A DNA stretch of 64,000 nt, taken from the NCBI RefSeq assembly GCF_916619195.1, contig NZ_CAKAKL010000011.1, positions 106,124-170,123 on the forward strand, in the 5' to 3' direction. The position numbers were made by a program, and so were the translations under genes. The stretch comes from Inquilinus sp. Marseille-Q2685. GTDB taxonomy: Bacteria; Pseudomonadota; Alphaproteobacteria; DSM-16000; Inquilinaceae. The first letter of the stretch is position 1; every line of letters starts with the position of its first letter. Of this stretch, positions 8,606 through 17,283 are shown piece after piece. The notes under the pieces are model-generated. The model was given only the letters and a program-made list of their open reading frames with translations, did no database searches and was not told the origin of the DNA.

Positions 8606-10450
8606 ATGTTCCGCTTCTTCGAAGCCCGCGTGCTGCCGACCGCCACGGGCATGCCTGGCCAGCCGCCGGGCAACCTGCTGCGGTTCTACTGGTTCTTCCT
8701 GCGGCAGGTGCGCTGGTACTACCTTGCCCTGCTGGGCGCCGGGCTGACCGTGGCGCTGCTCGACGCGCTGATCCCGGTCTTCATCGGCCGGGTCGTCACC
8801 CTGCTCAGCACCGTCACGTCCGAGGATCTCTTCACCGACCACTGGCACCTGCTGCTGGGCATGGCCGCCGTGCTGCTGGTGTGCCGTCCCGCCGCCCTGT
8901 TCCTGCAGGCGCTGATTACCAACCAGATCATCGCCTCGGGCTTCACCAACCTGATCCGGTGGCAGAGCCACTGGCATGTGGTGCGGCAGAGCTGGACCTT
9001 CTTCCAGAACGACTTCGCCGGCCGCATCGCCAACCGGGTGATGCAGACCGGCGTGGCGCTGCGCGACAGCACCGTGATGTCGATCCAGGCGGTCTGGTAC
9101 CTGACGGTCTACGGCACCAGCGCCCTGGTGCTTCTGGCCAGCGCCGATCTGTGGCTGGCGCTGCCGACCATCGGCTGGTTCGCCGTCTACATCGTCCTGC
9201 TGACCTATTTCGTGCCGCGGCTGAAGCAGCGCTCGCTGGAGATGTCGGAGGCGCGGTCGCTGCTGACCGGCCGGATCGTCGACAGCTACACCAACATCTT
9301 GACCGTCAAGCTGTTCGCCCGGGCCAAGGAGGAGGACGACTACGTCCGCGAGGCGGTGGACGGCCACACCGTGATCTTCCGCAGCCAGCTGCGGCTGATC
9401 ACCCTGTTCAACCTGTGCCTGTCGACCACCAATGCCCTGCTGGTGGTGTCGACCGCCACCATCGCCATCCTGCTGTGGCGCCAGGGGATGGTGGCGCTGG
9501 GCGCCGTCGCCATGGTGCTGCCGCTGACCTGGCAGATCGTCAACATGGCCGGCTGGGTGGCGCAGCAGGTGACCACGATCTTCGAGAATATCGGCGTGGT
9601 GCAGGAGGGCATGATCTCGATCGCCAAGCCGCTGCGCCTGGTCGACAAGCCGGACGCCAGGCGGCTGACGGTGACGAAGGGCGGCATCCGCTTCGACAAT
9701 GTCAGCTTCAACTACGGCCGGCCGGGCGGGGTGATCGAGAACCTGAACCTCGACATCCGGCCGGGCGAGAAGATCGGCCTGGTCGGCCGCTCCGGCGCCG
9801 GCAAGTCGACGCTGGTCAACCTGCTGCTGCGCTTCTTCGACGTCGAGCGCGGCCGCATCCTGATCGACGGCCAGGACATCGCCGGGGTGACGCAGGAGAG
9901 TCTGCGCGAGCAGATCTCGGTGGTCACCCAGGACACCTCGCTGCTGCACCGGTCGATCTTCGAGAACCTGAACTACGGCCGGCCGACCGCCACCAAGGCC
10001 GAGGTCATCGCAGCGGCCAAGCAGGCGCACGCCCACGACTTCATCCTGGATGTCGAGGACTGGCGCGGCCGGCGCGGCTACGACGCCCATGTCGGCGAGC
10101 GCGGCGTGAAGCTGTCCGGCGGCCAGCGCCAGCGCGTGGCGATCGCCCGGGTGGTGCTGAAGAACGCGCCGATCCTGATCCTGGACGAGGCGACCTCGGC
10201 GCTGGATTCCGAGGTCGAGGCGGCGATCCAGGAGCAGCTCGAGGACCTGATGGAGGGCAAGACGGTGATCGCCATCGCCCACCGCCTGTCGACCATTGCC
10301 CGGATGGACCGGCTGGTGATCCTGGAGCGCGGCCGCATCGTCGAGATCGGCAGCCATGACGAGCTCTTGAAGGCCAACGGCCACTACGCCTCGCTGTGGC
10401 GTCGCCAATCCGGCGGCTTCCTGGGCGAGGAGGAGCAGGCGGCGGAGTAG
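8606..10450 (+). CDS. ABC exporter with fused membrane and ATPase domains
   Basis: The 614-residue half-transporter has six membrane helices in the first 320 residues and a nucleotide-binding domain at the C-terminus with Walker A GRSGAGKST at 394-402, signature LSGGQ at 503-507, Walker B ILILDE at 523-528 and the H-loop in AIAHRLSTIA. It belongs to the type IV (MsbA/multidrug-like) exporters and should work as a homodimer in the inner membrane, pumping lipids or drugs outward. It has no obvious partner gene; a palindromic repeat follows its stop. The substrate cannot be assigned. Confidence 0.92.
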   Translation: MFRFFEARVLPTATGMPGQPPGNLLRFYWFFLRQVRWYYLALLGAGLTVALLDALIPVFIGRVVTLLSTVTSEDLFTDHWHLLLGMAAVLLVCRPAALFLQALITNQIIASGFTNLIRWQSHWHVVRQSWTFFQNDFAGRIANRVMQTGVALRDSTVMSIQAVWYLTVYGTSALVLLASADLWLALPTIGWFAVYIVLLTYFVPRLKQRSLEMSEARSLLTGRIVDSYTNILTVKLFARAKEEDDYVREAVDGHTVIFRSQLRLITLFNLCLSTTNALLVVSTATIAILLWRQGMVALGAVAMVLPLTWQIVNMAGWVAQQVTTIFENIGVVQEGMISIAKPLRLVDKPDARRLTVTKGGIRFDNVSFNYGRPGGVIENLNLDIRPGEKIGLVGRSGAGKSTLVNLLLRFFDVERGRILIDGQDIAGVTQESLREQISVVTQDTSLLHRSIFENLNYGRPTATKAEVIAAAKQAHAHDFILDVEDWRGRRGYDAHVGERGVKLSGGQRQRVAIARVVLKNAPILILDEATSALDSEVEAAIQEQLEDLMEGKTVIAIAHRLSTIARMDRLVILERGRIVEIGSHDELLKANGHYASLWRRQSGGFLGEEEQAAE

Positions 10451-10459
10451 AGGCCTCGC

Positions 10460-10494
10460 GTAGGTTGGGTTCGCCGAGGGCGAACCCAACCTAC
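10460..10494. repeat. Palindromic repeat A, copy 1 (also a likely two-way terminator)
   Basis: Two perfect 16-base arms (GTAGGTTGGGTTCGCC at 10460-10475 and its complement at 10479-10494) with a GAG loop fill the gap between the convergent ABC exporter and HlyD genes; GAGGC/GCCTC just outside extends the dyad. The same core, GTTGGGTTCGC, recurs as a palindrome at 41268-41293 and twice at 55170-55249. Confidence 0.8.
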
Positions 10495-10499
10495 AGCCT

Positions 10500-11390
10500 C
10501 TACTTCGCCGGCGCCTTCCCTTGCTCCGGCAGCACCTCGACCGTCGCGGTCATGCCGGAGGCCAGCAGCACGCCGTCCGGCACCTTGTCGAGCGCGATGC
10601 GCACCGGGATGCGCTGGGCCAGCCGGACCCAGCTGAAGGTCGGGTTGACGTCGACGATCTGGTAGTAGGAGTTGAGCGTCACCTCGCGGTCGGAGATGGC
10701 GCGGTCGATGCTCTCGACATGGCCCTCCAGCGGCGTCGACACGCCCATCAGCCGGATCTCGACCTTGTCGTCCGGCCGGATGCGCGGGATCTTGGTCTCC
10801 TCGAAATATCCCCGGACATGGAAGCTGTCGGCGTCGACGATCGCCATCACCTGCTTGCCCGCCGTGGCATAGGCGCCCTGGCGCAGGATCAGGGTCGAGA
10901 CATAGCCGTTGACCGGCGAGCGCACCGTCGTCCGCTCCAGGTCCAGCTTGGCCGTGTCCAGCGCCGCCTGGTCCTGGTCCACCGCCGCGCGGGCGGCGCG
11001 GGCGGCCGATTCCGCCTGCTGCTGGGCCTCGACCGAGATGGCGTTGAGCCCCAGTTTCGCCCGGCGCGCGGCATCCGCCTCCAGCTGCTCGGTCTGCGCC
11101 ACCTGGCTGTCGAGCGCGGCCTGGGCCCGCTGCACCGCCAGGGTGTAGCGGTCCTGGTCGATCACGAACAGCACGTCGCCCTTCTGCACCCGCTGGTTGT
11201 TAGCCACGCGCAGGTCGACGACGACGCCGGAGACGTCGGGCGCGACCTGCACGATCTCCGCCGCCACCCGGGCATCCCGGGTCCAGGGGCTGTCGATGTA
11301 GTACTGCCACAGCAGCACGCCGGCGACGGCGGCGCCGGCCGCCACGACCAGGGTGATGAGGATTCTCAGCGCGAGGGTCGCGAGTTTCAT
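10500..11390 (-). CDS. HlyD-family membrane fusion protein of an aromatic-acid-type efflux pump
   Basis: The 296-residue product has an N-terminal membrane anchor (about residues 7-29), a lipoyl-like half motif (VAPDVSGVVVDLRVANNQRV), an alpha-hairpin rich in Ala and Gln (about 85-145), and the second lipoyl half (VRSPVNGYVSTL). This is the AaeA/EmrA layout: a periplasmic adaptor linking an inner-membrane pump to an outer-membrane channel. It is the last gene of a three-gene operon after the FUSC pump and the DUF1656 protein, 16 bp behind the latter, matching the AaeX-AaeA-AaeB set that exports hydroxylated aromatic acids. No outer-membrane channel gene is adjacent. Confidence 0.9.
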   Translation of the reverse strand: MKLATLALRILITLVVAAGAAVAGVLLWQYYIDSPWTRDARVAAEIVQVAPDVSGVVVDLRVANNQRVQKGDVLFVIDQDRYTLAVQRAQAALDSQVAQTEQLEADAARRAKLGLNAISVEAQQQAESAARAARAAVDQDQAALDTAKLDLERTTVRSPVNGYVSTLILRQGAYATAGKQVMAIVDADSFHVRGYFEETKIPRIRPDDKVEIRLMGVSTPLEGHVESIDRAISDREVTLNSYYQIVDVNPTFSWVRLAQRIPVRIALDKVPDGVLLASGMTATVEVLPEQGKAPAK

Positions 11391-11406
11391 GGTCGTCTTC
11401 TTCCCC

Positions 11407-11604
11407 TCACATCGTCAGCACGACGAGGGCGGTCAGGATGATCAGGAGCACGGACAGGTCGAACAGCGCCGGATGCCAGATCCAGCGATAGGCGCCGATC
11501 CGGCCGAGGCCGAAGCGCAGGATCCCGGTCAGCGCCAGCGCGACCATGAGATAGCCGAGCATCGGCGACAGATACACGCCGGCGAGGTCGATTTCCTTGA
11601 TCAT
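11407..11604 (-). CDS. DUF1656 small membrane protein (AaeX-like)
   Basis: The 65-residue protein has two hydrophobic helices (about residues 12-29 and 47-64) and the DUF1656 start IKEIDLAGVYLSPML. Such proteins are encoded between FUSC pumps and HlyD adaptors; their role is unknown but they are thought to be small pump subunits. The ATG at 11604 overlaps the TGA of the FUSC gene (ATGA), so translation is coupled. The gene is easily missed because the frame stays open far upstream inside the FUSC gene. Confidence 0.88.
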   Translation of the reverse strand: MIKEIDLAGVYLSPMLGYLMVALALTGILRFGLGRIGAYRWIWHPALFDLSVLLIILTALVVLTM

Positions 11605-13676
11605 GTCGATGTCGGGGCCAACAGGTCTTGGATCAGCGGCGGACCATCGGTCTGCGGCAGGGCGAAGAATTCGGACTGCCAGGTCAGCGTCACCCGGATC
11701 GCGGTGACCGCGACCAGGGCGGCGACGGCGTCGCGGTCGATGTCGAGTGCCTGCAGCGCCTCGCCGGCCCGGGCCAGCGCCGCCATCGCCTCGGGCCCGC
11801 TGGTGCCGCGCCGACGCCAGGCCTGGCCGAAATGGACGGCCAGTGCGGCCAGCGCCGCCTCCACCGCCCGGGCCGCGGGCGGCGGCAGCCGGGGAGACAG
11901 GCGGCGCAGGATCATGATGTTGTGGCCGACCCGCAGGCTGGCCAGGCTGCCGTGCAGGATCGGCCGGTCGCCCGGCGAGGCGTGGTCGAGCCGCGAGAAT
12001 AGCCCGTTGATGCGGTCGAACATCCGGCTCTCGAACTCGGCCTGCGAGAGATCGGTGTCCGAGGCGATGCGCGACAGGTCGGCCATGATGCCGGTGACGA
12101 AGCGCTGCGCCATCCAGCGCACGCCGAACGGCCGCGTCAGCCGGAACAGCAGCACGGCCAGGGCGATGCCGGCCAGGGTGGCGAGGCCGTTGTTGACCGC
12201 GCCGGCGAAGTCGAGCGAGGGCTGGTCGGAGAGCGACAGCAGGGTCAGGAAGTTGATGCAGAGCAGAAGCGCCGAGGTGCCGATCCGCGGCACCGCCATC
12301 AGGCTGCCGGCCGGCACCAGCACCAGGGCCAGCGCCGCGGCCAGCATGCCGAAGCCGTCGAGCCGGGGCAGCACCAGCGCGAAGTAGATCAGGTAGATGA
12401 CGAAGGCGACCGACGCCATCCGCAGGAATTCCTTGGCCGGCAGCGCCGGCTCGTCCGCGCCGGAGAAGAAGCCGAACACCACCACCAGGATGGTGGCGGC
12501 GGCGGCGCCGTTCGGCCAGGCGGTGAGGATCCAGAAGCTGCAGCTGACCACGAGCGCGATGAAGGCGGTGATCCCGGCCATGATGGCGGCGGCCTGGTCG
12601 CGGTGGCGGCTGATCGACGGCGCCGACCGCATGGTGGGCGGCCGGGTGCCGGCGGCGACATGGTCGCGCAGCCGCCGGCACTCGTCGCGCAGGGTCAGCA
12701 CGTCCTGCAGCCGGTCCAGCAGGATGCGCACGATCATGGCGGTCTGGCTGCGCCGCAGCTCCTCCAGCGGCGGCTGCAGCGAGTCGATCAGGCGCCGGGC
12801 GGCGCCGATGCTCTCGTCGTCGTCCGGCTGGTCCGGGCCGAGCGACCGGTCCATGATCCGCGCCACCGTCTCGAAGGCCGGGCGGATCGCCTGCCATCGC
12901 GCCGGGTCCCGCAGGCGCAGCAGCCGGCCGCGCTCCTGCATCGAGACCAGCACCGCGAGGAAGGTGAACAGCCGCCCCTGCAGCTGGCGCACCACGTCGT
13001 TGGCCAGGCGGATCGCGCGGGTGTCGAACACGGCATGGGCGCGCAGCGTCTCCAGCGCCACCGCGTCGGCGATCAGCCGGGCGCGGTCGGCCTGGGGCGC
13101 CTCCTCCGTGCCCTCGGTCCGCAGGATGCCGACCGCCCATGTCGCGGTGGCCGCCAGCAGCGCCTCGATCCGGCCCAGCAGCACCGGCCCCACCGGGCGC
13201 GGCAGCACGACGGCGCTGAGCACCCCGGCGCAGGAGATCGCCAGCAGGATCTCGACGCAGCGGTTGGTGGCGACGTCGAACACGGTGAGCGGCGCGGTGA
13301 TCGCCGGGAAGCCGATGATCGCCGCGGTGTATCCGGCCAGCAGCGGCGCATAGGCGCCAGGCGCGTCGCGCAGCATCACCGAGACGTAGATGCAGCACCC
13401 GAACCACAGCGCGCTGGCCAGCACGAACAGCTCGCGCGCCTGGGCGAACAGGGCGACGAAGGTGACGCTGGCCAGCACGCCCGCGGCGGTGCCGAGCACG
13501 CGGTACACGCTCTTCGACAGCATCATCCCGGTCAGCGGCTGCGACACGATGTAGACGGTCAGCACCGCCGTGCCCGGCGAGGACAGGTTGAGGCGCAGCG
13601 AGATCCAGGCGGCGAGCATCGCGGCGCAGAAGGTGCGCAGCGAGAACACGCCGTCGCGCCAGGTCGGCCAGTCCAT
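11601..13676 (-). CDS. FUSC-family inner-membrane efflux pump (AaeB-like)
   Basis: The 691-residue product has two blocks of membrane helices (about residues 15-175 and 355-500) each followed by a cytoplasmic helical region, which is the fusaric-acid-resistance/AaeB architecture. The second block contains a FUSC_2-like segment (RHRDQAAAIMAGITAFIALV). It should export aromatic carboxylic acids or similar toxic compounds using the proton gradient, together with the DUF1656 and HlyD products that follow in the same operon. Its start lies 17 bp after the MarR frame, so all four genes are probably one transcript from the promoter region near 14165-14200. Confidence 0.9.
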   Translation of the reverse strand: MDWPTWRDGVFSLRTFCAAMLAAWISLRLNLSSPGTAVLTVYIVSQPLTGMMLSKSVYRVLGTAAGVLASVTFVALFAQARELFVLASALWFGCCIYVSVMLRDAPGAYAPLLAGYTAAIIGFPAITAPLTVFDVATNRCVEILLAISCAGVLSAVVLPRPVGPVLLGRIEALLAATATWAVGILRTEGTEEAPQADRARLIADAVALETLRAHAVFDTRAIRLANDVVRQLQGRLFTFLAVLVSMQERGRLLRLRDPARWQAIRPAFETVARIMDRSLGPDQPDDDESIGAARRLIDSLQPPLEELRRSQTAMIVRILLDRLQDVLTLRDECRRLRDHVAAGTRPPTMRSAPSISRHRDQAAAIMAGITAFIALVVSCSFWILTAWPNGAAAATILVVVFGFFSGADEPALPAKEFLRMASVAFVIYLIYFALVLPRLDGFGMLAAALALVLVPAGSLMAVPRIGTSALLLCINFLTLLSLSDQPSLDFAGAVNNGLATLAGIALAVLLFRLTRPFGVRWMAQRFVTGIMADLSRIASDTDLSQAEFESRMFDRINGLFSRLDHASPGDRPILHGSLASLRVGHNIMILRRLSPRLPPPAARAVEAALAALAVHFGQAWRRRGTSGPEAMAALARAGEALQALDIDRDAVAALVAVTAIRVTLTWQSEFFALPQTDGPPLIQDLLAPTST

Positions 13677-13693
13677 CCGTTCCCTCCGAGGGC

Positions 13694-14160
13694 CTAGCGG
13701 CCGCCCTCCGGCGCCGGCCGGCCGGCCGCGATGTTCCGCTCGATCCGGCCCAGCAGGCCGAGACAGAGCATCATATCCTCGTCGGGGATGCCAGCGAGCA
13801 GACGCTCACGGATCTCCGCGGCGACGCCCTGGATGCCTTCCACCAGCGTCCGGCCGTCTTCGGTCAGATAAATCGCCTTGGCGCGCCGGTCGGCCTCGTC
13901 CTCGCGCCGCTCGACCAGCCCCTGGCTTTCGAGCGAGTCGAGCAGGCGGACCAGCGACGCGCCCTCGATCCCGAGAGACTCCGCCAGGTCACGCTGCCGG
14001 ATACCCTCGCCCAGCCGGAAGATGTGCAGCAGCGCTGCCAGGTGGCCGCGCTGAGCCCGTAGCGGCCCAGCGCCTCGTCGACCTCGCGCCGCCACAGCCG
14101 GGCGACTAGGAACAGGCGGAAACCGAAATCGGCCCGCGCGGTGGAGGGGGTGGTTGGCAT
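13694..14160 (-). pseudogene. MarR-family regulator broken by a one-base frameshift
   Basis: Read in two frames this is a full-length MarR regulator. Residues 1-41 (from the ATG at 14160; MPTTPSTARADFGFRLFLVA then RLWRREVDEALGRYGLSAATW) are in one frame; the rest, ALLHIFRLGEGIRQRDLAES followed by LGIEGASLVRLLDSLESQGL and the wing with DRRAKAIYLT, is in the next. Joining them at about 14037-14040 by adding one base gives W-A/P-A-L-L-H, which is what MarR proteins have there. The winged-helix domain is thus separated from its N-terminal dimerisation helix. The gene would normally repress the efflux operon behind it. A sequencing error cannot be excluded; if real, the operon may be derepressed. 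Confidence 0.75.
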
Positions 14161-14167
14161 GCGGATT

Positions 14168-14185
14168 TAATTAGGATGCTAATTA
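14168..14185. promoter_or_regulatory. Palindromic operator upstream of the MarR gene
   Basis: TAATTAG at 14168-14174 and its exact complement CTAATTA at 14179-14185 flank the four bases GATG. This AT-rich dyad lies 8-25 bases before the MarR start in very GC-rich surroundings, as expected for an autoregulatory MarR site. The left end of the IS element lies only about 25 bp further upstream. Confidence 0.6.
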
Positions 14186-14210
14186 TTAGCCACGAAGCGC
14201 AATTGCCGCA

Positions 14211-15336
14211 TGCCAGCCTTCGCCGAAGATCGCTTCGGGGCTCGTCGTTGCTGTAGAGGTTCAGGAATTCGCTGATCGGTTGGGTTGGGTTTTGGTGAGA
14301 GCGAAGGCCTTTGGGGTAAGGCCATCGAGGGCTTGGTGAGGCCTGAAGGCGTTGTAGTAGACGAGGTATTCGAACAGCTCGTTGGAGAAGTGTTCGAGGT
14401 GGTCGAAGGTGGCGCCGTCGATCAGGTCGTCGTTGAGGGTGCGCCAGAAGCGTTCGGCCTTGCCGTTGGTCTGGGGCCGGTAGGGCCTGGTGTAGCGGTG
14501 GTTGATGCCGAGCTCGAGGAGCATGGCCTCGAAGGGGTGGTCTTCGGGGTGTTGCCGGGAGGCGAACTCGGCGCCGTTGTCGGTGAGGATGTCCTTGAAC
14601 TGCAGGCCGTAGTTGGCGTTGAGGGTGTTGATCATCTTCAGGGTGCGGAACATCACCGGCAGGGCCTTCTTGCTGGCGAGGATCTCGGCCCAGGCCAGGC
14701 GGGAGCAGGCGTCGATCAGGCAGACGAGGTAGGCCGGCTTGGCGGGCGGCTGCAGGAACATGTCGCGGGGCAGCTGGTGCAGGTCGACATGGCCCATCTC
14801 GCCGAGCATGGTCTTGATGATCCTGCGCTTGGTCTCGACCATGGCCTTGGTCTTGCGGTTCAGGCCATGCTGCTTGAGCCTGCGGTAGATGGTGGAGGGT
14901 GACGGCAAGGACGATACATCCTGGCGCGTCTCCCGCAAGACGGCATGGATCTCGTAGCGGTTGAGGCCGCGCTGGCGGCAGGCCAGGATCTCGGCCTCGA
15001 TGCCGTCGGGGTCGCGGCGCTCGCGCCACTTCGGTCCGCGCCGCTGCGGCAGCAGATCCTGCTCCGAGCCGCTGAGCAGATAGCGGTTGTAATACTTGCG
15101 GAAGGTCTGCGAGCAGGTGCCGTGATGCCGGTAGAACTCGCCGACCCGCCGGAACGTCTGTGACGTCCCGGCCTTCACCGCCTCGTATTCCGGGATCAGG
15201 AAGCGCCACTTCTGCAGATAGTTGCGCTCGATCGTCCGGTCGTAGCTGTTGTCCCGCATCGATGCCGCCTCCTTCTCGCCGGCATCGATCAACGAATTAA
15301 TGAACATGCACAGTTGCGAGGAGGCGAAGCCAATCA
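14211..15336 (-). mobile_element. IS481-type insertion sequence (ends approximate)
   Basis: The element is about 1.1 kb and holds a single transposase gene. Read inward, the right end (TGATTGGCTTCGCC from 15336) and the left end (TGCCAGCCTTCGCC from 14211) match at 10 of 14 positions, which is the best candidate pair of terminal repeats. No clear target duplication was found in the flanks, so the exact ends are uncertain. It separates the MarR/efflux operon from the end of the COG4091 oxidoreductase gene, whose stop is only 8 bp away. No second copy is present in the window. Confidence 0.7.
14261..15259 (-). CDS. IS481-family transposase
   Basis: The 332-residue product (from the ATG at 15259) has an N-terminal helix-turn-helix region (TSQTFRRVGEFYRHHGTCSQ at 32-51, and IYRRLKQHGLNRKTKA) and an integrase-type catalytic core with candidate acidic residues Asp159 (HVDLHQL), Asp228 (TDNGAEF) and Glu269 (NGKAERFW). 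Length and motifs fit IS481. The frame stays open upstream, and an ATG at 15307 would add 16 residues; it continues still further into the oxidoreductase gene, but that part is only a shadow. The reading frame is intact, so the element may be active. Confidence 0.88.
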   Translation of the reverse strand: MRDNSYDRTIERNYLQKWRFLIPEYEAVKAGTSQTFRRVGEFYRHHGTCSQTFRKYYNRYLLSGSEQDLLPQRRGPKWRERRDPDGIEAEILACRQRGLNRYEIHAVLRETRQDVSSLPSPSTIYRRLKQHGLNRKTKAMVETKRRIIKTMLGEMGHVDLHQLPRDMFLQPPAKPAYLVCLIDACSRLAWAEILASKKALPVMFRTLKMINTLNANYGLQFKDILTDNGAEFASRQHPEDHPFEAMLLELGINHRYTRPYRPQTNGKAERFWRTLNDDLIDGATFDHLEHFSNELFEYLVYYNAFRPHQALDGLTPKAFALTKTQPNRSANS

Positions 15337-15344
15337 CGGGTGAG

Positions 15345-16709
15345 TCACTCTCCCGCGTCGCGCTTCGCCCCGGCTTCCATCGCCCGGCGGATGCGGACCG
15401 CCTCGGTCTCCTCGATCGCGACGTCGTCCCAGCGCACCACCTGCCCCTCCGCCACCGGCTGCACCAGCCTGACCTTGTGGGCGAGGCCGATCGGCAGGGC
15501 GCCCGCCGCCAGCGAATCCTCCGCCCGCATGATCCGGCCCCAGACCGCGTAGCCGCCTTCGCCATCCAGCATCTCGCCGGCGGCGAGCGGCTTCTTGGCC
15601 ACCGCGACCGCATCGGCGCGGAAGCCGGTCGGGCTGCCGGTCGCCTCCTGCCGCAGCGCCGCCGAGGCGACGCTGACGCCGAGCTCGAGGCCGATGAAAT
15701 GCACGGTCCGGTACAGCGCCCCGTAGCGGCCGGACGGATCGACGGTGACGGCGTATTCGCGGAAGCAGCGGCGGGTATAGGCGGCGCGAGCGTCGTCGTC
15801 GCCGGCCTCGAACACCACATAGACGCCCCAGCGCAGGTCGTTCACCACCTGCCGCCCGTCGCGCTCCAGGCTGGACACCACCTCGACCATGCCGCTGCGC
15901 TCGAGCACGCCGCCGGCCTCGCGCGGCCGCAGCACCCGGGCCAGGTCATGCGCGCCCGCCGGCGGGAACAGCAGGCCGTCGCGCGGCGCGGCCAGCCCGG
16001 TGGCGTTCGAGATCGCCGCCATCTCGATCGCCGACTTCGTGCCGTCGATGAAGGAGTTGAACATCTGCGGGTTCATGCCGCCGGCCCGCGCCTCCTCCTC
16101 CGAGATGCCAAAATGCTCCCAGACCGTGTCGGGCGTCGACTGGTGATAGCCCGGCAGGTACTTCGTGCCCTTGCCGGCGGCCACCACCCGGAAGCCGCAG
16201 GTCTCCGCCCAGTCCACCAGCTCGCAGACCAGCGCCGGCTGGTCGCCATAGGCGAGGCTGTAGACCAGCCCCGCCCGGCGGAACCGGTCGGCGAGATAGG
16301 CGCCGGCCAGGACATCGGCCTCGACATTCACCATGACGATGTGGCGCCCGTTCTCGGCCGACAGCAGGGCATGGCGGATGCCGGCCGCCGGGCTGCCGGT
16401 GGCGTCGACCACGACGTCCAGCCCGCCGGCGCGGATCAGCGCCTCGGCATCCTCGGTGACATGGGTCCGACCGGTCCGGAGCGCGTCGTCGAAGGAGGAG
16501 GCCAGGGCCGCGCCGACATCCCAGCCGGTGTTCGCCATCGCCTGGCGTGCGCGCTCGGCCGACAGGTCGGCCACGCCCAGCAGGTGCAGGCCGGCGGTGG
16601 TGCGCAGCTGCGCCAGGAACATCGAGCCGAACTTGCCGGCGCCGATCAGGCCGACGCGGACCGGGCGCCCCTCGGCGGCGCGCTGCCGCAGCTTGGTCGC
16701 GAGATTCAT
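15345..16709 (-). CDS. NAD(P)-dependent oxidoreductase with C-terminal SAF domain (COG4091, homoserine-dehydrogenase-like)
   Basis: The 454-residue protein has a Rossmann motif GAGKFG at 23-28 after VRVGLI, a Gfo/Idh/MocA or homoserine-dehydrogenase-like catalytic middle (KGTKYLPGYHQSTPDTVWEH), and a C-terminal SAF domain (from about 375: AGEMLDGEGGYAVWGRI). This is the predicted homoserine dehydrogenase group COG4091, whose true substrate is unsettled; some members act in sugar-alcohol or branched sugar pathways. The start at 16709 follows GGGAGG at good spacing and clears the GFA gene 25 bp upstream, with which it seems to form an operon. An IS element begins 8 bp behind its stop. Confidence 0.8.
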   Translation of the reverse strand: MNLATKLRQRAAEGRPVRVGLIGAGKFGSMFLAQLRTTAGLHLLGVADLSAERARQAMANTGWDVGAALASSFDDALRTGRTHVTEDAEALIRAGGLDVVVDATGSPAAGIRHALLSAENGRHIVMVNVEADVLAGAYLADRFRRAGLVYSLAYGDQPALVCELVDWAETCGFRVVAAGKGTKYLPGYHQSTPDTVWEHFGISEEEARAGGMNPQMFNSFIDGTKSAIEMAAISNATGLAAPRDGLLFPPAGAHDLARVLRPREAGGVLERSGMVEVVSSLERDGRQVVNDLRWGVYVVFEAGDDDARAAYTRRCFREYAVTVDPSGRYGALYRTVHFIGLELGVSVASAALRQEATGSPTGFRADAVAVAKKPLAAGEMLDGEGGYAVWGRIMRAEDSLAAGALPIGLAHKVRLVQPVAEGQVVRWDDVAIEETEAVRIRRAMEAGAKRDAGE

Positions 16710-16734
16710 GGGGGCCTCCCCGCAGGACGACTGT

Positions 16735-17094
16735 TCAGTGGCTGCGGCCATCGATCGGTATCGGCGACAGGGTGGTCAGGTCGATGCCGTCCAGGCAGCG
16801 GACATTGATGGCGACCATCTCGGTACCGTCCGGCTTGCGGCCGCGGGCGAAGGATTCGATGCCGCAGCCCCGGCAGAACAGATGGTGGATCACCTTCCTG
16901 TTGAACTGGTAATCGGCCAGCCCGTCGCCGCCGGACAGGAGGGTGAAGCGGTCGGGCGTGACGAAGGTCAGCATCAGGCCGCGCTTCTGGCAATGCGAGC
17001 AGTTGCAGCTCATCACCTGCGCCAGGTCGGTCTCGGTCCGGTAGCGCACGGCGCCGCAATGGCAGCCGCCCTCATAGGTTTTGGTCTCGGGCAT
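16735..17094 (-). CDS. GFA-family zinc protein (CENP-V/GFA)
   Basis: The 119-residue protein has the GFA pattern of zinc-binding cysteines: CHCGAVRY near residue 11, CNCSHCQKRG near 30, and CRGCGIESF near 78. Family members are called glutathione-dependent formaldehyde-activating enzymes, but that activity is doubtful for most; the safe statement is a small cytoplasmic Zn-binding beta protein. It is the first gene of a pair with the COG4091 oxidoreductase. A second, diverged GFA gene lies at 38834-39265. Confidence 0.85.
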   Translation of the reverse strand: MPETKTYEGGCHCGAVRYRTETDLAQVMSCNCSHCQKRGLMLTFVTPDRFTLLSGGDGLADYQFNRKVIHHLFCRGCGIESFARGRKPDGTEMVAINVRCLDGIDLTTLSPIPIDGRSH

Positions 17095-17283
17095 GGAGCG
17101 TTCCTCCGGCTTCTGGATCGCCGCCCGGAAGCGGCGGCGTTCGGGCGAGAGAGTCGCCCGGGAACCCCGTCCTGTCCACCGGGATCACGGATCCGCCGAG
17201 CCGTCATTTGAAGCGGCGGCGAATTCATCCTACCTTTGAGTCCGCCTTCGTGCCGCTCGGTTTCGCGCCATCAGGGGAACGCC

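Noticed and set aside
15260..15820. In-frame upstream extension of the transposase by about 187 codons
   Set aside because: The added part is the off-frame shadow of the oxidoreductase gene, and it would cross the IS end.
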